A model generated the notes under the pieces. That model saw only the letters and a list, made by a program, of their open reading frames with translations. It searched no databases and was not told the origin of the DNA. Positions 17,988 through 26,674 of a stretch of DNA of 64,000 nucleotides are shown piece by piece; positions within the stretch are counted from its first letter, which is position 1; every line of letters begins with the position of its first letter. A program made the translations under genes and the position numbers. The stretch covers positions 1-64,000 of the forward strand of contig CAJYXJ010000042.1 in the NCBI GenBank assembly GCA_913778085.1, in the 5' to 3' direction. The stretch is from an uncultured Chryseobacterium sp. GTDB lineage: Bacteria; Bacteroidota; Bacteroidia; Flavobacteriales; Weeksellaceae.

Positions 17988-19367
17988 ATGAAAGAATTTA
18001 TACAAACACTCAAAAATATTTGGAGCCTTAAAGAATTACGGGATAAAATTATCTTTACTTTAGGGATTATTCTTGTGTATAGATTCGCATCTTATATCTC
18101 CCTGCCTGCAATTAACCTTGCAGAAGTAGGGGATCTCTTAGAGCATTATAAAAATCAAGGCGGTAACAAGCAAGGAGCAGGTCTCCTTGGCTTGCTTTCG
18201 TCGTTTACGGGGGGAGCTTTCAGCCACGCTTCCGTAATGGCGTTAGGTATCATGCCTTATATATCTGCTTCTATTATTGTTCAGTTGATGGGGATGGCTA
18301 TTCCTTATCTTCAGAAGCTTCAGAAAGATGGAGAGTCCGGTAGAAATACCCTGAACCAGATCACCAGATGGTTAACGATCGGCGTTTGTCTTGTACAGGC
18401 CCCTTCTTATCTAACTTCGATCACTCAGCTGTTTTTACCTTATGCTCAGTTCCAGTCTGCATATTATGTAGAGCCGAATTCCATCATGTTCTGGCTGCCG
18501 AGTATCGTTATTTTGGTGGCCGGTTCAGTGTTCGCAATGTGGTTGGGTGAGAAAATCACCGACAAAGGTATCGGAAACGGTATCTCTATCCTGATTATGG
18601 TGGGGATCCTTTCCAGACTTCCTGAAGCATTCGTACAGGAAATGGCCGTGCAGAACGGAAAAGGAGGAATGGGATCAATCATGATCCTTATTGAAGTAAT
18701 CTTCTGGATGCTGGTGGTTCTTCTGGCAGTGGTACTATCCGTTGCGGTAAGAAAAATCCCGATCCAGTATGTAAGCAGAGCTCAGGCAAGAGGAGGTGTA
18801 AACAGAAATCTCATGCAGGGAGCAAGACAGTGGATCCCATTGAAAGTAAATGCAGCCGGTGTAATGCCGATCATCTTTGCGCAGGCATTGATGTTCGTTC
18901 CGGGGCTATTGACGAAAGTAGATGAGTCCAATACCTTTCTTGCAGGTTTCAAGAATGTTTTTAGCTGGCAGTACAACGTGCTGTTCGCGCTATTGATTAT
19001 TATCTTCTCGTTTTTCTATACTGCAATTACGATTCCGGTAAACCAGATGGCTGATGATTTGAAGAGAAACGGAGGGTTAGTACCTAAAGTAAGACCAGGA
19101 AAAGAGACCGCTGATTATTTAGACGATATTTTATCAAAAATTACCTTGCCGGGTGCAATATTTTTGTCTATCTTTGCAATCCTTCCGGCAATTGTGCATG
19201 GAACCTTTGTTCAGACAGATGCGTTCGCCCTATTTTTCGGGGGAACATCACTATTGATTATGGTGGGAGTAATTTTAGATACCGTTCAACAGATTAATAC
19301 TTATCTGCTGAACCATCATTATGATGGGCTGATGCAGTCTAAATTATCAAGAACGACTGGATATTAA
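17988..19367 (+). CDS. secY: preprotein translocase subunit SecY
   Basis: A 459-residue channel subunit of the SecYEG translocon with ten predicted membrane helices. Hallmarks are FTGGAFSHASVMALGIMPYI near the plug, GIGNGISILIMVGI in the middle and the cytoplasmic loop with PGKETADYLDDILSKITLPG. Lies 8 bp after rplO. Its product inserts membrane proteins and exports the many signal-peptide proteins of this window. Confidence 0.98.
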   Translation: MKEFIQTLKNIWSLKELRDKIIFTLGIILVYRFASYISLPAINLAEVGDLLEHYKNQGGNKQGAGLLGLLSSFTGGAFSHASVMALGIMPYISASIIVQLMGMAIPYLQKLQKDGESGRNTLNQITRWLTIGVCLVQAPSYLTSITQLFLPYAQFQSAYYVEPNSIMFWLPSIVILVAGSVFAMWLGEKITDKGIGNGISILIMVGILSRLPEAFVQEMAVQNGKGGMGSIMILIEVIFWMLVVLLAVVLSVAVRKIPIQYVSRAQARGGVNRNLMQGARQWIPLKVNAAGVMPIIFAQALMFVPGLLTKVDESNTFLAGFKNVFSWQYNVLFALLIIIFSFFYTAITIPVNQMADDLKRNGGLVPKVRPGKETADYLDDILSKITLPGAIFLSIFAILPAIVHGTFVQTDAFALFFGGTSLLIMVGVILDTVQQINTYLLNHHYDGLMQSKLSRTTGY

Positions 19368-19370
19368 TTT

Positions 19371-19586
19371 ATGGCGAAACAAAAACATATTGAACAAGAC
19401 GGCGTTATCACGGAAGCACTTTCCAACGCCCAGTTCCGTGTAGAGCTAGAAAATGGGCATGTTCTCATCGCCCATATTTCCGGTAAAATGCGAATGCATT
19501 ACATTAAACTTTTACCTGGTGATAAGGTGAAACTGGAAATGTCTCCTTATGATCTAACCAAAGGGAGAATTACATTCAGATATTAA
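19371..19586 (+). CDS. infA: translation initiation factor IF-1
   Basis: A 71-residue OB-fold protein ([38 protein letters not shown]). It blocks the A site during initiation. Placed between secY and rpmJ, as is usual in Bacteroidetes. Confidence 0.98.
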   Translation: MAKQKHIEQDGVITEALSNAQFRVELENGHVLIAHISGKMRMHYIKLLPGDKVKLEMSPYDLTKGRITFRY

Positions 19587-19627
19587 AACAATGCCAAATG
19601 GAGCCCACGTTCCATTTGGCTATTGTT
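19587..19627 (+). promoter_or_regulatory. long hairpin between infA and rpmJ
   Basis: AACAATGCCAAATGGA (19587-19602) pairs with TCCATTTGGC-T-ATTGTT (19611-19627, one bulged T). No T-run follows on the plus strand (A-run instead), so it is not a standard forward terminator. It could be an RNA control or processing element ahead of rpmJ-rpsM-rpsK-rpsD-rpoA-rplQ. Confidence 0.5.
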
Positions 19628-19652
19628 AAAAAAATAAATACTATCAAACAAA

Positions 19653-19769
19653 ATGAAAGTAAGAGCATCAATTAAAAAAAGAAGCGCTGATTGCAAGATC
19701 GTACGCAGAAAAGGTGTACTGTTCGTAATCAACAAGAAAAACCCAAAATTTAAACAAAGACAAGGCTAA
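19653..19769 (+). CDS. rpmJ: 50S ribosomal protein L36, zinc-free type
   Basis: A 38-residue L36 ([20 protein letters not shown], ends PKFKQRQG). Zinc-binding L36 has three cysteines and a histidine. Here only Cys14 remains; positions 11, 27 and 32 are Ser, Asn and Lys. It is therefore a zinc-independent form. Nine bases before rpsM. Confidence 0.95.
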   Translation: MKVRASIKKRSADCKIVRRKGVLFVINKKNPKFKQRQG

Positions 19770-19778
19770 CATTAAATT

Positions 19779-20156
19779 ATGGCGAGAATTTCAGGTATTG
19801 ATTTACCAAAAAACAAAAGAGGCGTTATCGGTTTAACTTACATCTACGGAATCGGAAGAAGTACTTCTTCAGAAATCCTTAAAGCTGCCGGTATCAGCGA
19901 AGACAAGAAAGTCAACGAATGGAATGACGATGAATTGGCTGCCATCAGAACCTACATCTCCGAAAACATTAAAGTAGAAGGAGAACTGAGATCTGAAGTG
20001 CAATTGAACATTAAGCGATTAATGGACATAGGATGCCAACGAGGAATACGTCACAGACTTGGATTACCTTTAAGAGGCCAGAGAACGAAAAACAACTCTA
20101 GAACCCGAAAAGGAAAGAGAAAAACTGTTGCTAACAAGAAAAAAGCTAGTAAATAA
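19779..20156 (+). CDS. rpsM: 30S ribosomal protein S13
   Basis: A 125-residue S13 ([40 protein letters not shown]), with helix-two-turns-helix and basic tail contacting tRNAs at the subunit interface. Confidence 0.98.
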   Translation: MARISGIDLPKNKRGVIGLTYIYGIGRSTSSEILKAAGISEDKKVNEWNDDELAAIRTYISENIKVEGELRSEVQLNIKRLMDIGCQRGIRHRLGLPLRGQRTKNNSRTRKGKRKTVANKKKASK

Positions 20157-20168
20157 TCGTTAGGAATT

Positions 20169-20558
20169 ATGGCAAAACAAACTAAAGTAGTTAAAAAAAG
20201 AAAAGTAAAAGTTGAAGCTATTGGTGAAGCGCATATTCAGGCTTCTTTCAATAACATCATCATTTCTTTAACAAATAAAAACGGAGAGGTTATCTCTTGG
20301 GCTTCTGCCGGTAAAATGGGTTTCAGAGGTTCTAAAAAGAATACTCCATTTGCTGCTCAGATGGCAGCTGAAAATTGCTCTGCTGTAGCTCACGAAGCTG
20401 GTTTAAGAAGAGTAAAGGTGTTCGTAAAAGGTCCGGGTGCAGGTAGAGAATCTGCCATCAGATCTATCCACAATTCAGGAATCGAAGTTAGTGAAATCGT
20501 TGATGTGACGCCTATGCCGCACAACGGATGTAGACCACCAAAAAGAAGAAGAGTTTAA
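20169..20558 (+). CDS. rpsK: 30S ribosomal protein S11
   Basis: A 129-residue S11 ([34 protein letters not shown]), part of the mRNA exit platform. Confidence 0.98.
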   Translation: MAKQTKVVKKRKVKVEAIGEAHIQASFNNIIISLTNKNGEVISWASAGKMGFRGSKKNTPFAAQMAAENCSAVAHEAGLRRVKVFVKGPGAGRESAIRSIHNSGIEVSEIVDVTPMPHNGCRPPKRRRV

Positions 20559-20577
20559 TTTTTAGAATTTACCCATT

Positions 20578-21186
20578 ATGGCAAGATATATTGGACCTAA
20601 AACTAAGATTGCTAGAAAGTTTGGTGCTGCAATCTACGGAGATGACAAAAACTTCGAGAAAAGAAAAAACCAACCGCCAGGACAACACGGTCCTAACAAA
20701 AGAAGAGGTGCTAAAAAATCTGAATACGCAGTTCAGCTGGCTGAGAAGCAAAAAGCTAAATATACGTACGGTATCCTAGAAAGACAGTTTGCTAACCTAT
20801 TCGAAAAAGCACACAGAAGTAAAGGTGTAACAGGGGAGGTTCTATTGCAGCTTTGCGAATCCAGATTGGATAACGTAGTATACAGATTAGGTTTTGCTAA
20901 AACAAGATCTGCAGCAAGACAGCTGGTTTCTCACAGACACATCACTGTGAACGGAGAAATCCTGAACATTCCTTCATATTTGGTAAAAGCTGGTGATGTA
21001 ATCGCTGTAAGAGAAAAATCCAAGTCTCTTGAAGTAGTTACCAATGCATTGGCTTCCAAAGCAAATTATGAGTGGTTACAATTCAACGATGAGAAAAAAG
21101 AAGGTACTTTCGTATCTGCCCCTGAAAGAATCCAGATTCCGGAGGACATCAAGGAACAGCTTATCGTCGAACTTTACTCTAAATAA
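20578..21186 (+). CDS. rpsD: 30S ribosomal protein S4
   Basis: A 202-residue S4, zinc-free form without the N-terminal cysteine cluster ([21 protein letters not shown]4 RNA-binding domain [17 protein letters not shown]). It initiates 30S assembly and often regulates the alpha operon. Confidence 0.98.
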   Translation: MARYIGPKTKIARKFGAAIYGDDKNFEKRKNQPPGQHGPNKRRGAKKSEYAVQLAEKQKAKYTYGILERQFANLFEKAHRSKGVTGEVLLQLCESRLDNVVYRLGFAKTRSAARQLVSHRHITVNGEILNIPSYLVKAGDVIAVREKSKSLEVVTNALASKANYEWLQFNDEKKEGTFVSAPERIQIPEDIKEQLIVELYSK

Positions 21187-21219
21187 TTTTTTAATCAAAT
21201 TTTTGCTCAACCCAATAAT

Positions 21220-22215
21220 ATGGCAATTTTACAATTCATAAAACCCGATAAAGTAATTTTACTTAACTCTGATGATTTTAGAGGTCAGTTTGAATTCAGA
21301 CCACTAGAACCAGGTTTCGGGCTTACAATCGGTAATGCTTTGAGAAGAGTGTTGCTTTCTTCTCTGGAAGGATACGCTATTTCATCTATCAAAATAGAAG
21401 GTGTAGAGCACGAATTTTCAACCATTCCGGGAGTAATCGAAGATGTTACCGAAATCATTCTTAACCTGAAGCAGGTAAGATTAAAAGCTACGGCAGAAAA
21501 CCAGTCCAATGAGCAGGTTGTTGCCAAAGTATCGGGTCAGACGGTGATTACTGCTGGAGATTTAGGAAGATCGATCAACGGATTTGAGGTATTGAACCCG
21601 GATTTAGTGATTTGTAACCTAAACAATGACGTTACTTTCGAAATTACTTTCAACATAGAAAAAGGAAGAGGGTATGTGCCTTCTGAACAAAATAAGTCAA
21701 ACAATGCACCGGTAGGTACCATTGCCATCGACTCTATTTTCACGCCAATCAAGAAAGTACAGTATAGCATTGAAAATTATCGTGTAGAGCAAAAAACAGA
21801 CTACGAAAAACTTATACTTGATATCGAAACTGACGGATCTATCAGTCCGCAGAACGCTTTGACAGAAGCTTCCAAGATATTAATCTATCATTTCATGCTG
21901 TTCTCCGATGAGAGAATCACGCTTGAAACCGAAGCCGTAAAAGCATCGATCCAATATGACGAGGAGACCCTTCATACAAGACAACTACTGAAGTCTAAAT
22001 TAGCAGACATGGATCTTTCCGTTAGAGCCCTGAACTGTCTGAAAGCAGCTGAAGTGGAAACTCTTGGAGAACTGGTTTCTTACAGTAAGTCTGATTTGAT
22101 GAAATTCAGAAATTTTGGTAAAAAATCTTTGACAGAACTAGAAGAATTAGTGCATTCAAAAGGTCTAAACTTCGGTTTCGACGTTGCAAAATATAAATTA
22201 GACGCTGATAATTAA
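21220..22215 (+). CDS. rpoA: RNA polymerase subunit alpha
   Basis: A 331-residue alpha subunit. N-terminal assembly domain has [20 protein letters not shown] and [18 protein letters not shown]. The C-terminal domain (about residues 265-322; [34 protein letters not shown]) contacts activators and UP elements. Placed between rpsD and rplQ as usual. Confidence 0.98.
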   Translation: MAILQFIKPDKVILLNSDDFRGQFEFRPLEPGFGLTIGNALRRVLLSSLEGYAISSIKIEGVEHEFSTIPGVIEDVTEIILNLKQVRLKATAENQSNEQVVAKVSGQTVITAGDLGRSINGFEVLNPDLVICNLNNDVTFEITFNIEKGRGYVPSEQNKSNNAPVGTIAIDSIFTPIKKVQYSIENYRVEQKTDYEKLILDIETDGSISPQNALTEASKILIYHFMLFSDERITLETEAVKASIQYDEETLHTRQLLKSKLADMDLSVRALNCLKAAEVETLGELVSYSKSDLMKFRNFGKKSLTELEELVHSKGLNFGFDVAKYKLDADN

Positions 22216-22221
22216 TTAATA

Positions 22222-22746
22222 ATGAGACACGGTAAAAAATTCAATCACTTAGGAAGAACGGCTTCTCACAGAAGCGCTTTGCTTTCTAATATGGCTTGTT
22301 CTCTAATTGAGCATAAAAGAATCAACACTACTGTAGCAAAAGCAAAAGCTTTAAGAGTATATGTTGAGCCTCTATTAACAAAAGCAAAAGAAGATACTAC
22401 ACACAACAGAAGAATTGTTTTTTCATATCTTCAGAATAAAGAAGCGGTTGCTGAGTTGTTCAGAACAGTAGCTCCTAAAATCGCTGAGAGAAACGGTGGT
22501 TACACAAGAATCATCAAAACAGGTTTCAGACCGGGTGATGCCGCTGATACTGCTCTTATCGAACTGGTAGACTTCAATGAGCTTTACAATCCGAATGCGG
22601 AAGAGAAAAAAGCGACAAGAAGAAGCAGAAGATCTACGGCTGCTAAAAAAGAAGCTGTAGTTGCTGAAGCACCTGTAGTAGAAGAAAAAGCTGCTGAGCC
22701 AACGGCTGAAGCTGCTGATTCTACAGAGGAAAAAACTGAAGAATAA
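22222..22746 (+). CDS. rplQ: 50S ribosomal protein L17
   Basis: A 174-residue L17. The core of about 120 residues ([40 protein letters not shown]) is followed by an extension of about 50 residues, first Arg/Lys rich then Ala/Glu/Val rich, as is common in Bacteroidetes L17. Last gene of the cluster, followed by a strong terminator. Confidence 0.97.
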   Translation: MRHGKKFNHLGRTASHRSALLSNMACSLIEHKRINTTVAKAKALRVYVEPLLTKAKEDTTHNRRIVFSYLQNKEAVAELFRTVAPKIAERNGGYTRIIKTGFRPGDAADTALIELVDFNELYNPNAEEKKATRRSRRSTAAKKEAVVAEAPVVEEKAAEPTAEAADSTEEKTEE

Positions 22747-22765
22747 TATTCGACAGATACATCAT

Positions 22766-22804
22766 AAAACCCCTATCCGTAATACGGATGGGGGTTTTTA
22801 TTTT
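22766..22804 (+). terminator. Rho-independent terminator after rplQ
   Basis: AAACCCCTATCCGT pairs with ACGGATGGGGGTTT around a three-base loop (stem about 22768-22798) and is followed by TTTATTTT. A strong end for the 14-kb ribosomal cluster. Confidence 0.85.
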
Positions 22805-22849
22805 ACACAAAAGGGTAATTGATTGAAATACATCACACGCATAATTTAG
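22803..22849 (+). promoter_or_regulatory. regulatory box A plus -7 element
   Basis: The 20-mer TTACACAAAAGGGTAATTGA (22803-22822) contains the dyad TTAC-N8-GTAA. Exactly 19 nt later is TAATTTAG (22842-22849), close to the Bacteroidetes -7 motif. The box covers the -33 position. The same box with the same spacing occurs at 24143 and 27499. It probably drives the DUF2272 gene at 22880. Confidence 0.65.
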
Positions 22850-22879
22850 CTGAAACAAAAATAGTTAAATCTCAAAATT

Positions 22880-23458
22880 ATGGCAACAACCCTTTTTGCA
22901 AAAAAGCTCGCAGAAACGGCCCAACAGCAGTACCTTCTTTATAAAAGGATGGATGAAGGTGATGAACAACTTTGCCGGCAGATCAGGAAGTATTACCGGG
23001 ATCTCGGATTTCCTTTTGCCAGCTGCGTGGCTGTACCCTGGTCTGCAGTTTTTATCTCCTGGTGCGTCCTGAAGGCAGGGGCGACTTCTGCGGAATTCAG
23101 ATTTTCTGCTTCCCATTCACGGTTTGTATATGCTGCGATTGAAAACGCTGCTGCCGATACAGGAGTATTCAGAGCGAGACAGCTTACTGATTATGCTCCG
23201 AAGATAGGCGATATCATCCAGAACAACAGAGGCGGTTCAGTATTTGATTATGAATATGCCCGTGTACACAAAGATTATCCTTCTCATTCGGCCATTGTAG
23301 TGGAAGTTGGAGAGGATAGCAGCGGTAAATATTTACTGACTATTGGAGGTAATGAAAGTGATTCTGTTCGGATGAAAGAAATCCGGCTGGATCGTAACGG
23401 GCGGATAAAAAACAGAACGGTCAACCCCTTTATTCTGATTATAGAAACATTAAAATAA
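22880..23458 (+). CDS. DUF2272 (NlpC/P60-like) protein
   Basis: A 192-residue protein resembling DUF2272 (PF10030), a family with a papain-like/CHAP-like fold that may act on peptidoglycan or peptides. Seen: VPWSAVFISWCVLKAG with the candidate nucleophile region, SHSRFV, KIGDIIQNNRGG, and HSAIVVEVGEDSSGKYLLTIGGNES, which supplies the conserved histidine and the glycine-asparagine end of the motif. There is no clear signal peptide, so the location is uncertain. It stands alone behind box A, and convergent with the lipoprotein gene 23592-24026 across a shared terminator. Confidence 0.75.
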   Translation: MATTLFAKKLAETAQQQYLLYKRMDEGDEQLCRQIRKYYRDLGFPFASCVAVPWSAVFISWCVLKAGATSAEFRFSASHSRFVYAAIENAAADTGVFRARQLTDYAPKIGDIIQNNRGGSVFDYEYARVHKDYPSHSAIVVEVGEDSSGKYLLTIGGNESDSVRMKEIRLDRNGRIKNRTVNPFILIIETLK

Positions 23459-23554
23459 CAGGAATTCTGATAAGAATCTGGTGTCTGTTTTACTTCTTCA
23501 GATATGATAACCTGATTTCTGATTCGGCCCGATGATCATTAGTTCAAAAAAATA

Positions 23555-23587
23555 AAATTCCGTTTGAAATAGTTTCAAACGGAATTT
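23555..23587. terminator. bidirectional terminator
   Basis: AAATTCCGTTTGAAA (23555-23569) pairs perfectly with TTTCAAACGGAATTT (23573-23587), loop TAG, T-run on both strands. It serves the convergent genes at 22880-23458 and 23592-24026. Confidence 0.85.
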
Positions 23588-23591
23588 TTTA

Positions 23592-24026
23592 TTAAATTTT
23601 TGTCTTTTTAAGTTCAATGATATTATTACCCTGGATAAGATGGATACTGTCCTGCGTTACTCTTGCTGTCATATCATCCTTGGTATAGGTTGTTTCTTTA
23701 CCGCTCGTCCCTGTTTTTTTCAGGATAAACGTTTTGTTATTATTTCTTATCGAAAGCGTACTTTCTTTCGGAGTGGTTTCAAAGATTACCTTTACCAGGG
23801 TGCCGTCCGTTGCTTTGTAAATATTGCTGGTCGTTTCCGTTTTCTGGCCGTTCACTTCCGTCATCGAAGATGATGTGCTTGCAGAATCTATTTTACCGTT
23901 GTTATCCACCACCGAAGTCTCCGAACTTTCCGATTGGATGATCTCTTTATTGCCCCCTTCACTTTTTTTACAGCTTACCATAGAGAGAAAAGCCGCTGAA
24001 ACTGCGACGAGAATTACCTTTTTCAT
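23592..24026 (-). CDS. MliC-like lipoprotein (putative lysozyme inhibitor)
   Basis: A 144-residue lipoprotein with lipobox LSMVSC (cysteine 19). A Ser/Thr/Glu-rich spacer spans residues 20-65. The C-terminal domain, YKATDGTLVKVIFETTP, ESTLSIRNNNKTFILKKT, ARVTQDSIHLIQGNNIIEL, follows the strand order of MliC, the membrane-bound inhibitor of C-type lysozyme. The paired cysteines of classical MliC are missing, as in many Bacteroidetes copies, so the target is uncertain. It is transcribed away from box B. Confidence 0.6.
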   Translation of the reverse strand: MKKVILVAVSAAFLSMVSCKKSEGGNKEIIQSESSETSVVDNNGKIDSASTSSSMTEVNGQKTETTSNIYKATDGTLVKVIFETTPKESTLSIRNNNKTFILKKTGTSGKETTYTKDDMTARVTQDSIHLIQGNNIIELKKTKI

Positions 24027-24142
24027 GACTTTAATTTTTTAATGTATTGATTGTTAAATGTTTTTGTAGTGTAGAATAATTTTTCTTAAATTTAATCAAA
24101 ACAAAAACTAAACCAACCATTATGAAGACAATCTTTCTAAAA

Positions 24143-24189
24143 TTACACAAACGGGTAATTGACCCGCTTCATTAAGATTCTGAACTTTA
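24143..24189 (+). promoter_or_regulatory. regulatory box B plus -7 element
   Basis: TTACACAAACGGGTAATTGA (24143-24162) is the best copy of the 20-bp box, with flanks extending the dyad to AATTAC...GTAATT. GAACTTTA at 24182-24189 follows after 19 nt. It precedes the 62-residue peptide gene at 24250 and possibly, by read-through, the response-regulator operon. Confidence 0.65.
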
Positions 24190-24249
24190 CAGTAATAAAT
24201 CAGGGACGCTGAAAACTGCACAGAGTAGGCTTATTTAAACCTTATTGCT

Positions 24250-24438
24250 ATGTTAACAGAATCAGACATCAAAAATGTATCATTGGAAAAAAGCCCGGAT
24301 AGCGTTAATTTTTGCGCCGTATGGCCTGCTGCGAAAAAAGGACTGGAACTTCTGAAGGAAATTATCAAAAATCCCGTACTGAAAGGAGTGATCGGAACAG
24401 TTATCAGCCTGGGAGACGGATTTTGCCCTTCAAAATAA
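24250..24438 (+). CDS. 62-residue peptide of unknown function
   Basis: Begins MLTESDIKNVSLEKSPDS, then FCAVWPAAKKGLELLKEI, an amphipathic stretch IIKNPVLKGVIGTVISLGDG and a final FCPSK. It has two cysteines, no signal peptide and no double-glycine leader, and the central helix could insert in or lie on a membrane. A box-driven small gene 89 bp upstream of a two-component operon could encode a signal, effector or anti-regulator; none of these can be decided from sequence. Real-gene support comes from its own box B promoter and coding-like composition. Confidence 0.55.
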   Translation: MLTESDIKNVSLEKSPDSVNFCAVWPAAKKGLELLKEIIKNPVLKGVIGTVISLGDGFCPSK

Positions 24439-24527
24439 TGAACAGCAAGGGCTTTCTTTATGACGGAGAAAACCCATTATGAAGAAACCGGAATTCCGAA
24501 TTAGGATATTCACCCAAACCATATGAG

Positions 24528-25160
24528 ATGAAGATAAGAATAGCCATCGTAGAAGATGAGAAAAACTACAACAATGCCTTGAAGAAAGTGATCGATTACC
24601 AGGATGACATGCGAGTGGTTGCCCAGTTTTTTGACGGACGCGAGGCTTTGCAACAGCTCGCCGATCTTTCTCCGGATGTGGTCATGATGGATATCCAGCT
24701 TCAGGATATGCTCGGCATTGAAATCATTGAAAAACTGAAACAGCAGATGCCATCCACTCAGTTTATCATGTGTACGAGTTTTGAAGATGAAGAAAAGATT
24801 TTCAATTCCTTGAAAGCCGGAGCCATGGGCTATCTGGTAAAAGGCGAAAGTATGGATAAGATTCTCTCCTCCATCCGCGATGCCTACAACGGCGGCGCCC
24901 CGATGAGCTTCTCCATCGCGAGGAAAGTCCTTCGCCATTTTGAACGTAAACTTCCCGAAATCCAAGGCTTCAACGAACTCACGGAACGGGAAAAGGAAAT
25001 CCTGGAACTGCTCTCCCAAGGATTATTATACAAAGAAATTGCCGACAAGAAATTCATCAGCATTGATACGGTGAAAAAGCATGTCGGAAATATTTACCGA
25101 AAGCTCCACGTCAACAATAAAGTTGAAGCTATTAATAAATTTAACCATTTTAAAAACTAA
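24528..25160 (+). CDS. NarL/LuxR-family response regulator
   Basis: A 210-residue regulator. The receiver domain has acidic pocket E9-D10, phospho-acceptor D55 in VVMMDIQLQD, T83/S84 and K105 in GYLVKGES, all intact. The GerE/LuxR helix-turn-helix at the C-terminus has LTEREKEILELLSQGLLYKEI and SIDTVKKHVGNIYRKLHV. Its partner is the HisKA_3 kinase at 26655, separated by two AT-rich genes. NarL-type proteins bind inverted heptamers, which fits the TTAC-N8-GTAA dyad of boxes A to C, so I infer it is their regulator. No box lies directly before this gene. Confidence 0.92.
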   Translation: MKIRIAIVEDEKNYNNALKKVIDYQDDMRVVAQFFDGREALQQLADLSPDVVMMDIQLQDMLGIEIIEKLKQQMPSTQFIMCTSFEDEEKIFNSLKAGAMGYLVKGESMDKILSSIRDAYNGGAPMSFSIARKVLRHFERKLPEIQGFNELTEREKEILELLSQGLLYKEIADKKFISIDTVKKHVGNIYRKLHVNNKVEAINKFNHFKN

Positions 25161-25166
25161 GAAATT

Positions 25167-26042
25167 ATGAAAAAAATTAAATTATTCTTACTAATTATTA
25201 TATCAATGTTAGCAATTAATTCTTGTAAAGAAAAAATAAAATTATCAAATAATAGTGAATGTAAGAAGCTTGAGGATGGATATTTGCTAATAAAACAAGG
25301 CAAAAAGAAATCTGCCGAATTTAAAGAGTTTTTGGAATATATAAAAAAAATTGGAATTTTTGAAATTAATATTGAGGATCCAATAAGTGATTCCAGAAAT
25401 AGAATCGGTCAGTCTAGATACACGACATTTTCTAATAATCTAGTTAAAAATATGGAGTTAGACTACAAAGTATTTAAAAAGTTATTAGATGACTATTCTA
25501 AAAATAATGATTTTAATCTTCTAAGGATTCAATATATTTATCTGTCAGAAACTATATTACAAGAATTGCTACAAGATATTCCGTCTAATGATAGAGAAAT
25601 AGTAATTAAGAATTTAGAAAAGAATCAAAATAATTTGTATGCTATATTAACATTTGTAAATAAAATTGATTTGGATAAAAATAATAAATCATATTTAGTT
25701 TTTAATTTAGGATCAAAATATTACGAAATTAAAATTCAAGAAAAAGATTTGTACAGTCAATTTAAAACTAATATAAGTTCACTAATAAATAATCCAACAT
25801 ACATTGCAAAATCTGTTTGTTACAATAAAGAAAAAGTTTTAGATTATATTGCTGAAATCGATAAATATGTAGATACTTGTAGATTACCAGCAATAACAAT
25901 ACTTAAATTTAATTATTGTTATGGTAGAAGTAAATATAATGAAGATAAAGAATCAATTTTCTTAACTTCAATACCTTTGGATTCCACGGGTAATGAATTA
26001 CGGAATTTTCCTTATTATGATCAAGGTAGTTTGGAACCATAA
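25167..26042 (+). CDS. AT-rich lipoprotein in two-component operon
   Basis: A 291-residue lipoprotein with signal peptide and lipobox AINSC (cysteine 20), mature part periplasmic. It is Lys/Asn/Ile rich and mostly helical (residues 55-170), with LLRIQYIYLSETILQELLQD, then a strand-rich part. No family recognised. It starts 6 nt after the response-regulator stop and its stop overlaps the start of the membrane gene at 26042, so all are one operon. Base composition is much more AT-rich than the flanking regulator and kinase core, suggesting separate acquisition. It may be the ligand-sensing partner of the kinase. Confidence 0.6.
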   Translation: MKKIKLFLLIIISMLAINSCKEKIKLSNNSECKKLEDGYLLIKQGKKKSAEFKEFLEYIKKIGIFEINIEDPISDSRNRIGQSRYTTFSNNLVKNMELDYKVFKKLLDDYSKNNDFNLLRIQYIYLSETILQELLQDIPSNDREIVIKNLEKNQNNLYAILTFVNKIDLDKNNKSYLVFNLGSKYYEIKIQEKDLYSQFKTNISSLINNPTYIAKSVCYNKEKVLDYIAEIDKYVDTCRLPAITILKFNYCYGRSKYNEDKESIFLTSIPLDSTGNELRNFPYYDQGSLEP

Positions 26043-26674
26043 TGTTAATTAAAATTTACTATATTGTTTTTTTTATTACAGTTTTAAGATCATCAATTAT
26101 TTTGAGAAAAAATCGTTTTTTTTCTCAAAATAATTTATTTGTTTTTTTACTGATAAACTTTTGTGTTGATTTTTCGTCAGAGATTGATCTTATTGAATTA
26201 AAAGCAATTCAATATAATTATTTAAATATTTTCAACATAACGTTTTTCATTTTCTTCTACTATACACAAATAAGGAATAAATTATTAGTAGTTTTAATTT
26301 CTGTGAGTACTGTTATTTGTCTATATTTTACAAGCCATTACTTCTATTTAGATAAATATAATTTAAGTCTTGGGATTTTATATTGTCTTGCAAATATATC
26401 TTATTCGCTTTATTGGATTAAAGATAAATTGAATAATGTAACTGATGTTAAGATAATAGATGAGCCATTTTTCTGGATCTCTATTTCATTACTTTTCTGG
26501 AGCTGTTTTTTTATGTTCAGAATAATTCCCATGTATCTATTAGATGAAGAAGATAAACATTTTTTAAAGCTGCTAAAAGATATACTTTTATTAGTAAATA
26601 CATTTATTTACATATTATTTTATATAGGAATTTCAAAATATAAATACATAAAAGATGAAATCTCTACCCCCTGA
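26042..26674 (+). CDS. polytopic membrane protein, putative sensor subunit
   Basis: A 210-residue, very hydrophobic protein with about six predicted membrane helices and a short basic C-terminus (GISKYKYIKDEISTP). It overlaps the lipoprotein gene by 1 bp and the kinase gene by 20 bp, the tightest coupling in the island. Kinases of this class often carry such multi-helix sensor domains in the same chain. Here the kinase has only one membrane helix, so this protein may supply the sensing membrane part in trans. That role is an inference. AT-rich like its upstream neighbour. Confidence 0.55.
   Translation: MLIKIYYIVFFITVLRSSIILRKNRFFSQNNLFVFLLINFCVDFSSEIDLIELKAIQYNYLNIFNITFFIFFYYTQIRNKLLVVLISVSTVICLYFTSHYFYLDKYNLSLGILYCLANISYSLYWIKDKLNNVTDVKIIDEPFFWISISLLFWSCFFMFRIIPMYLLDEEDKHFLKLLKDILLLVNTFIYILFYIGISKYKYIKDEISTP

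Noticed and set aside
22222-22746. Fusion of L17 with another domain
   Set aside because: The 50-residue extension is low-complexity Ala/Glu and common in Bacteroidetes L17.
24510-25019. 169-residue antisense frame over the response regulator
   Set aside because: A mirror of the regulator codons; the motifs of the regulator are complete on the plus strand.
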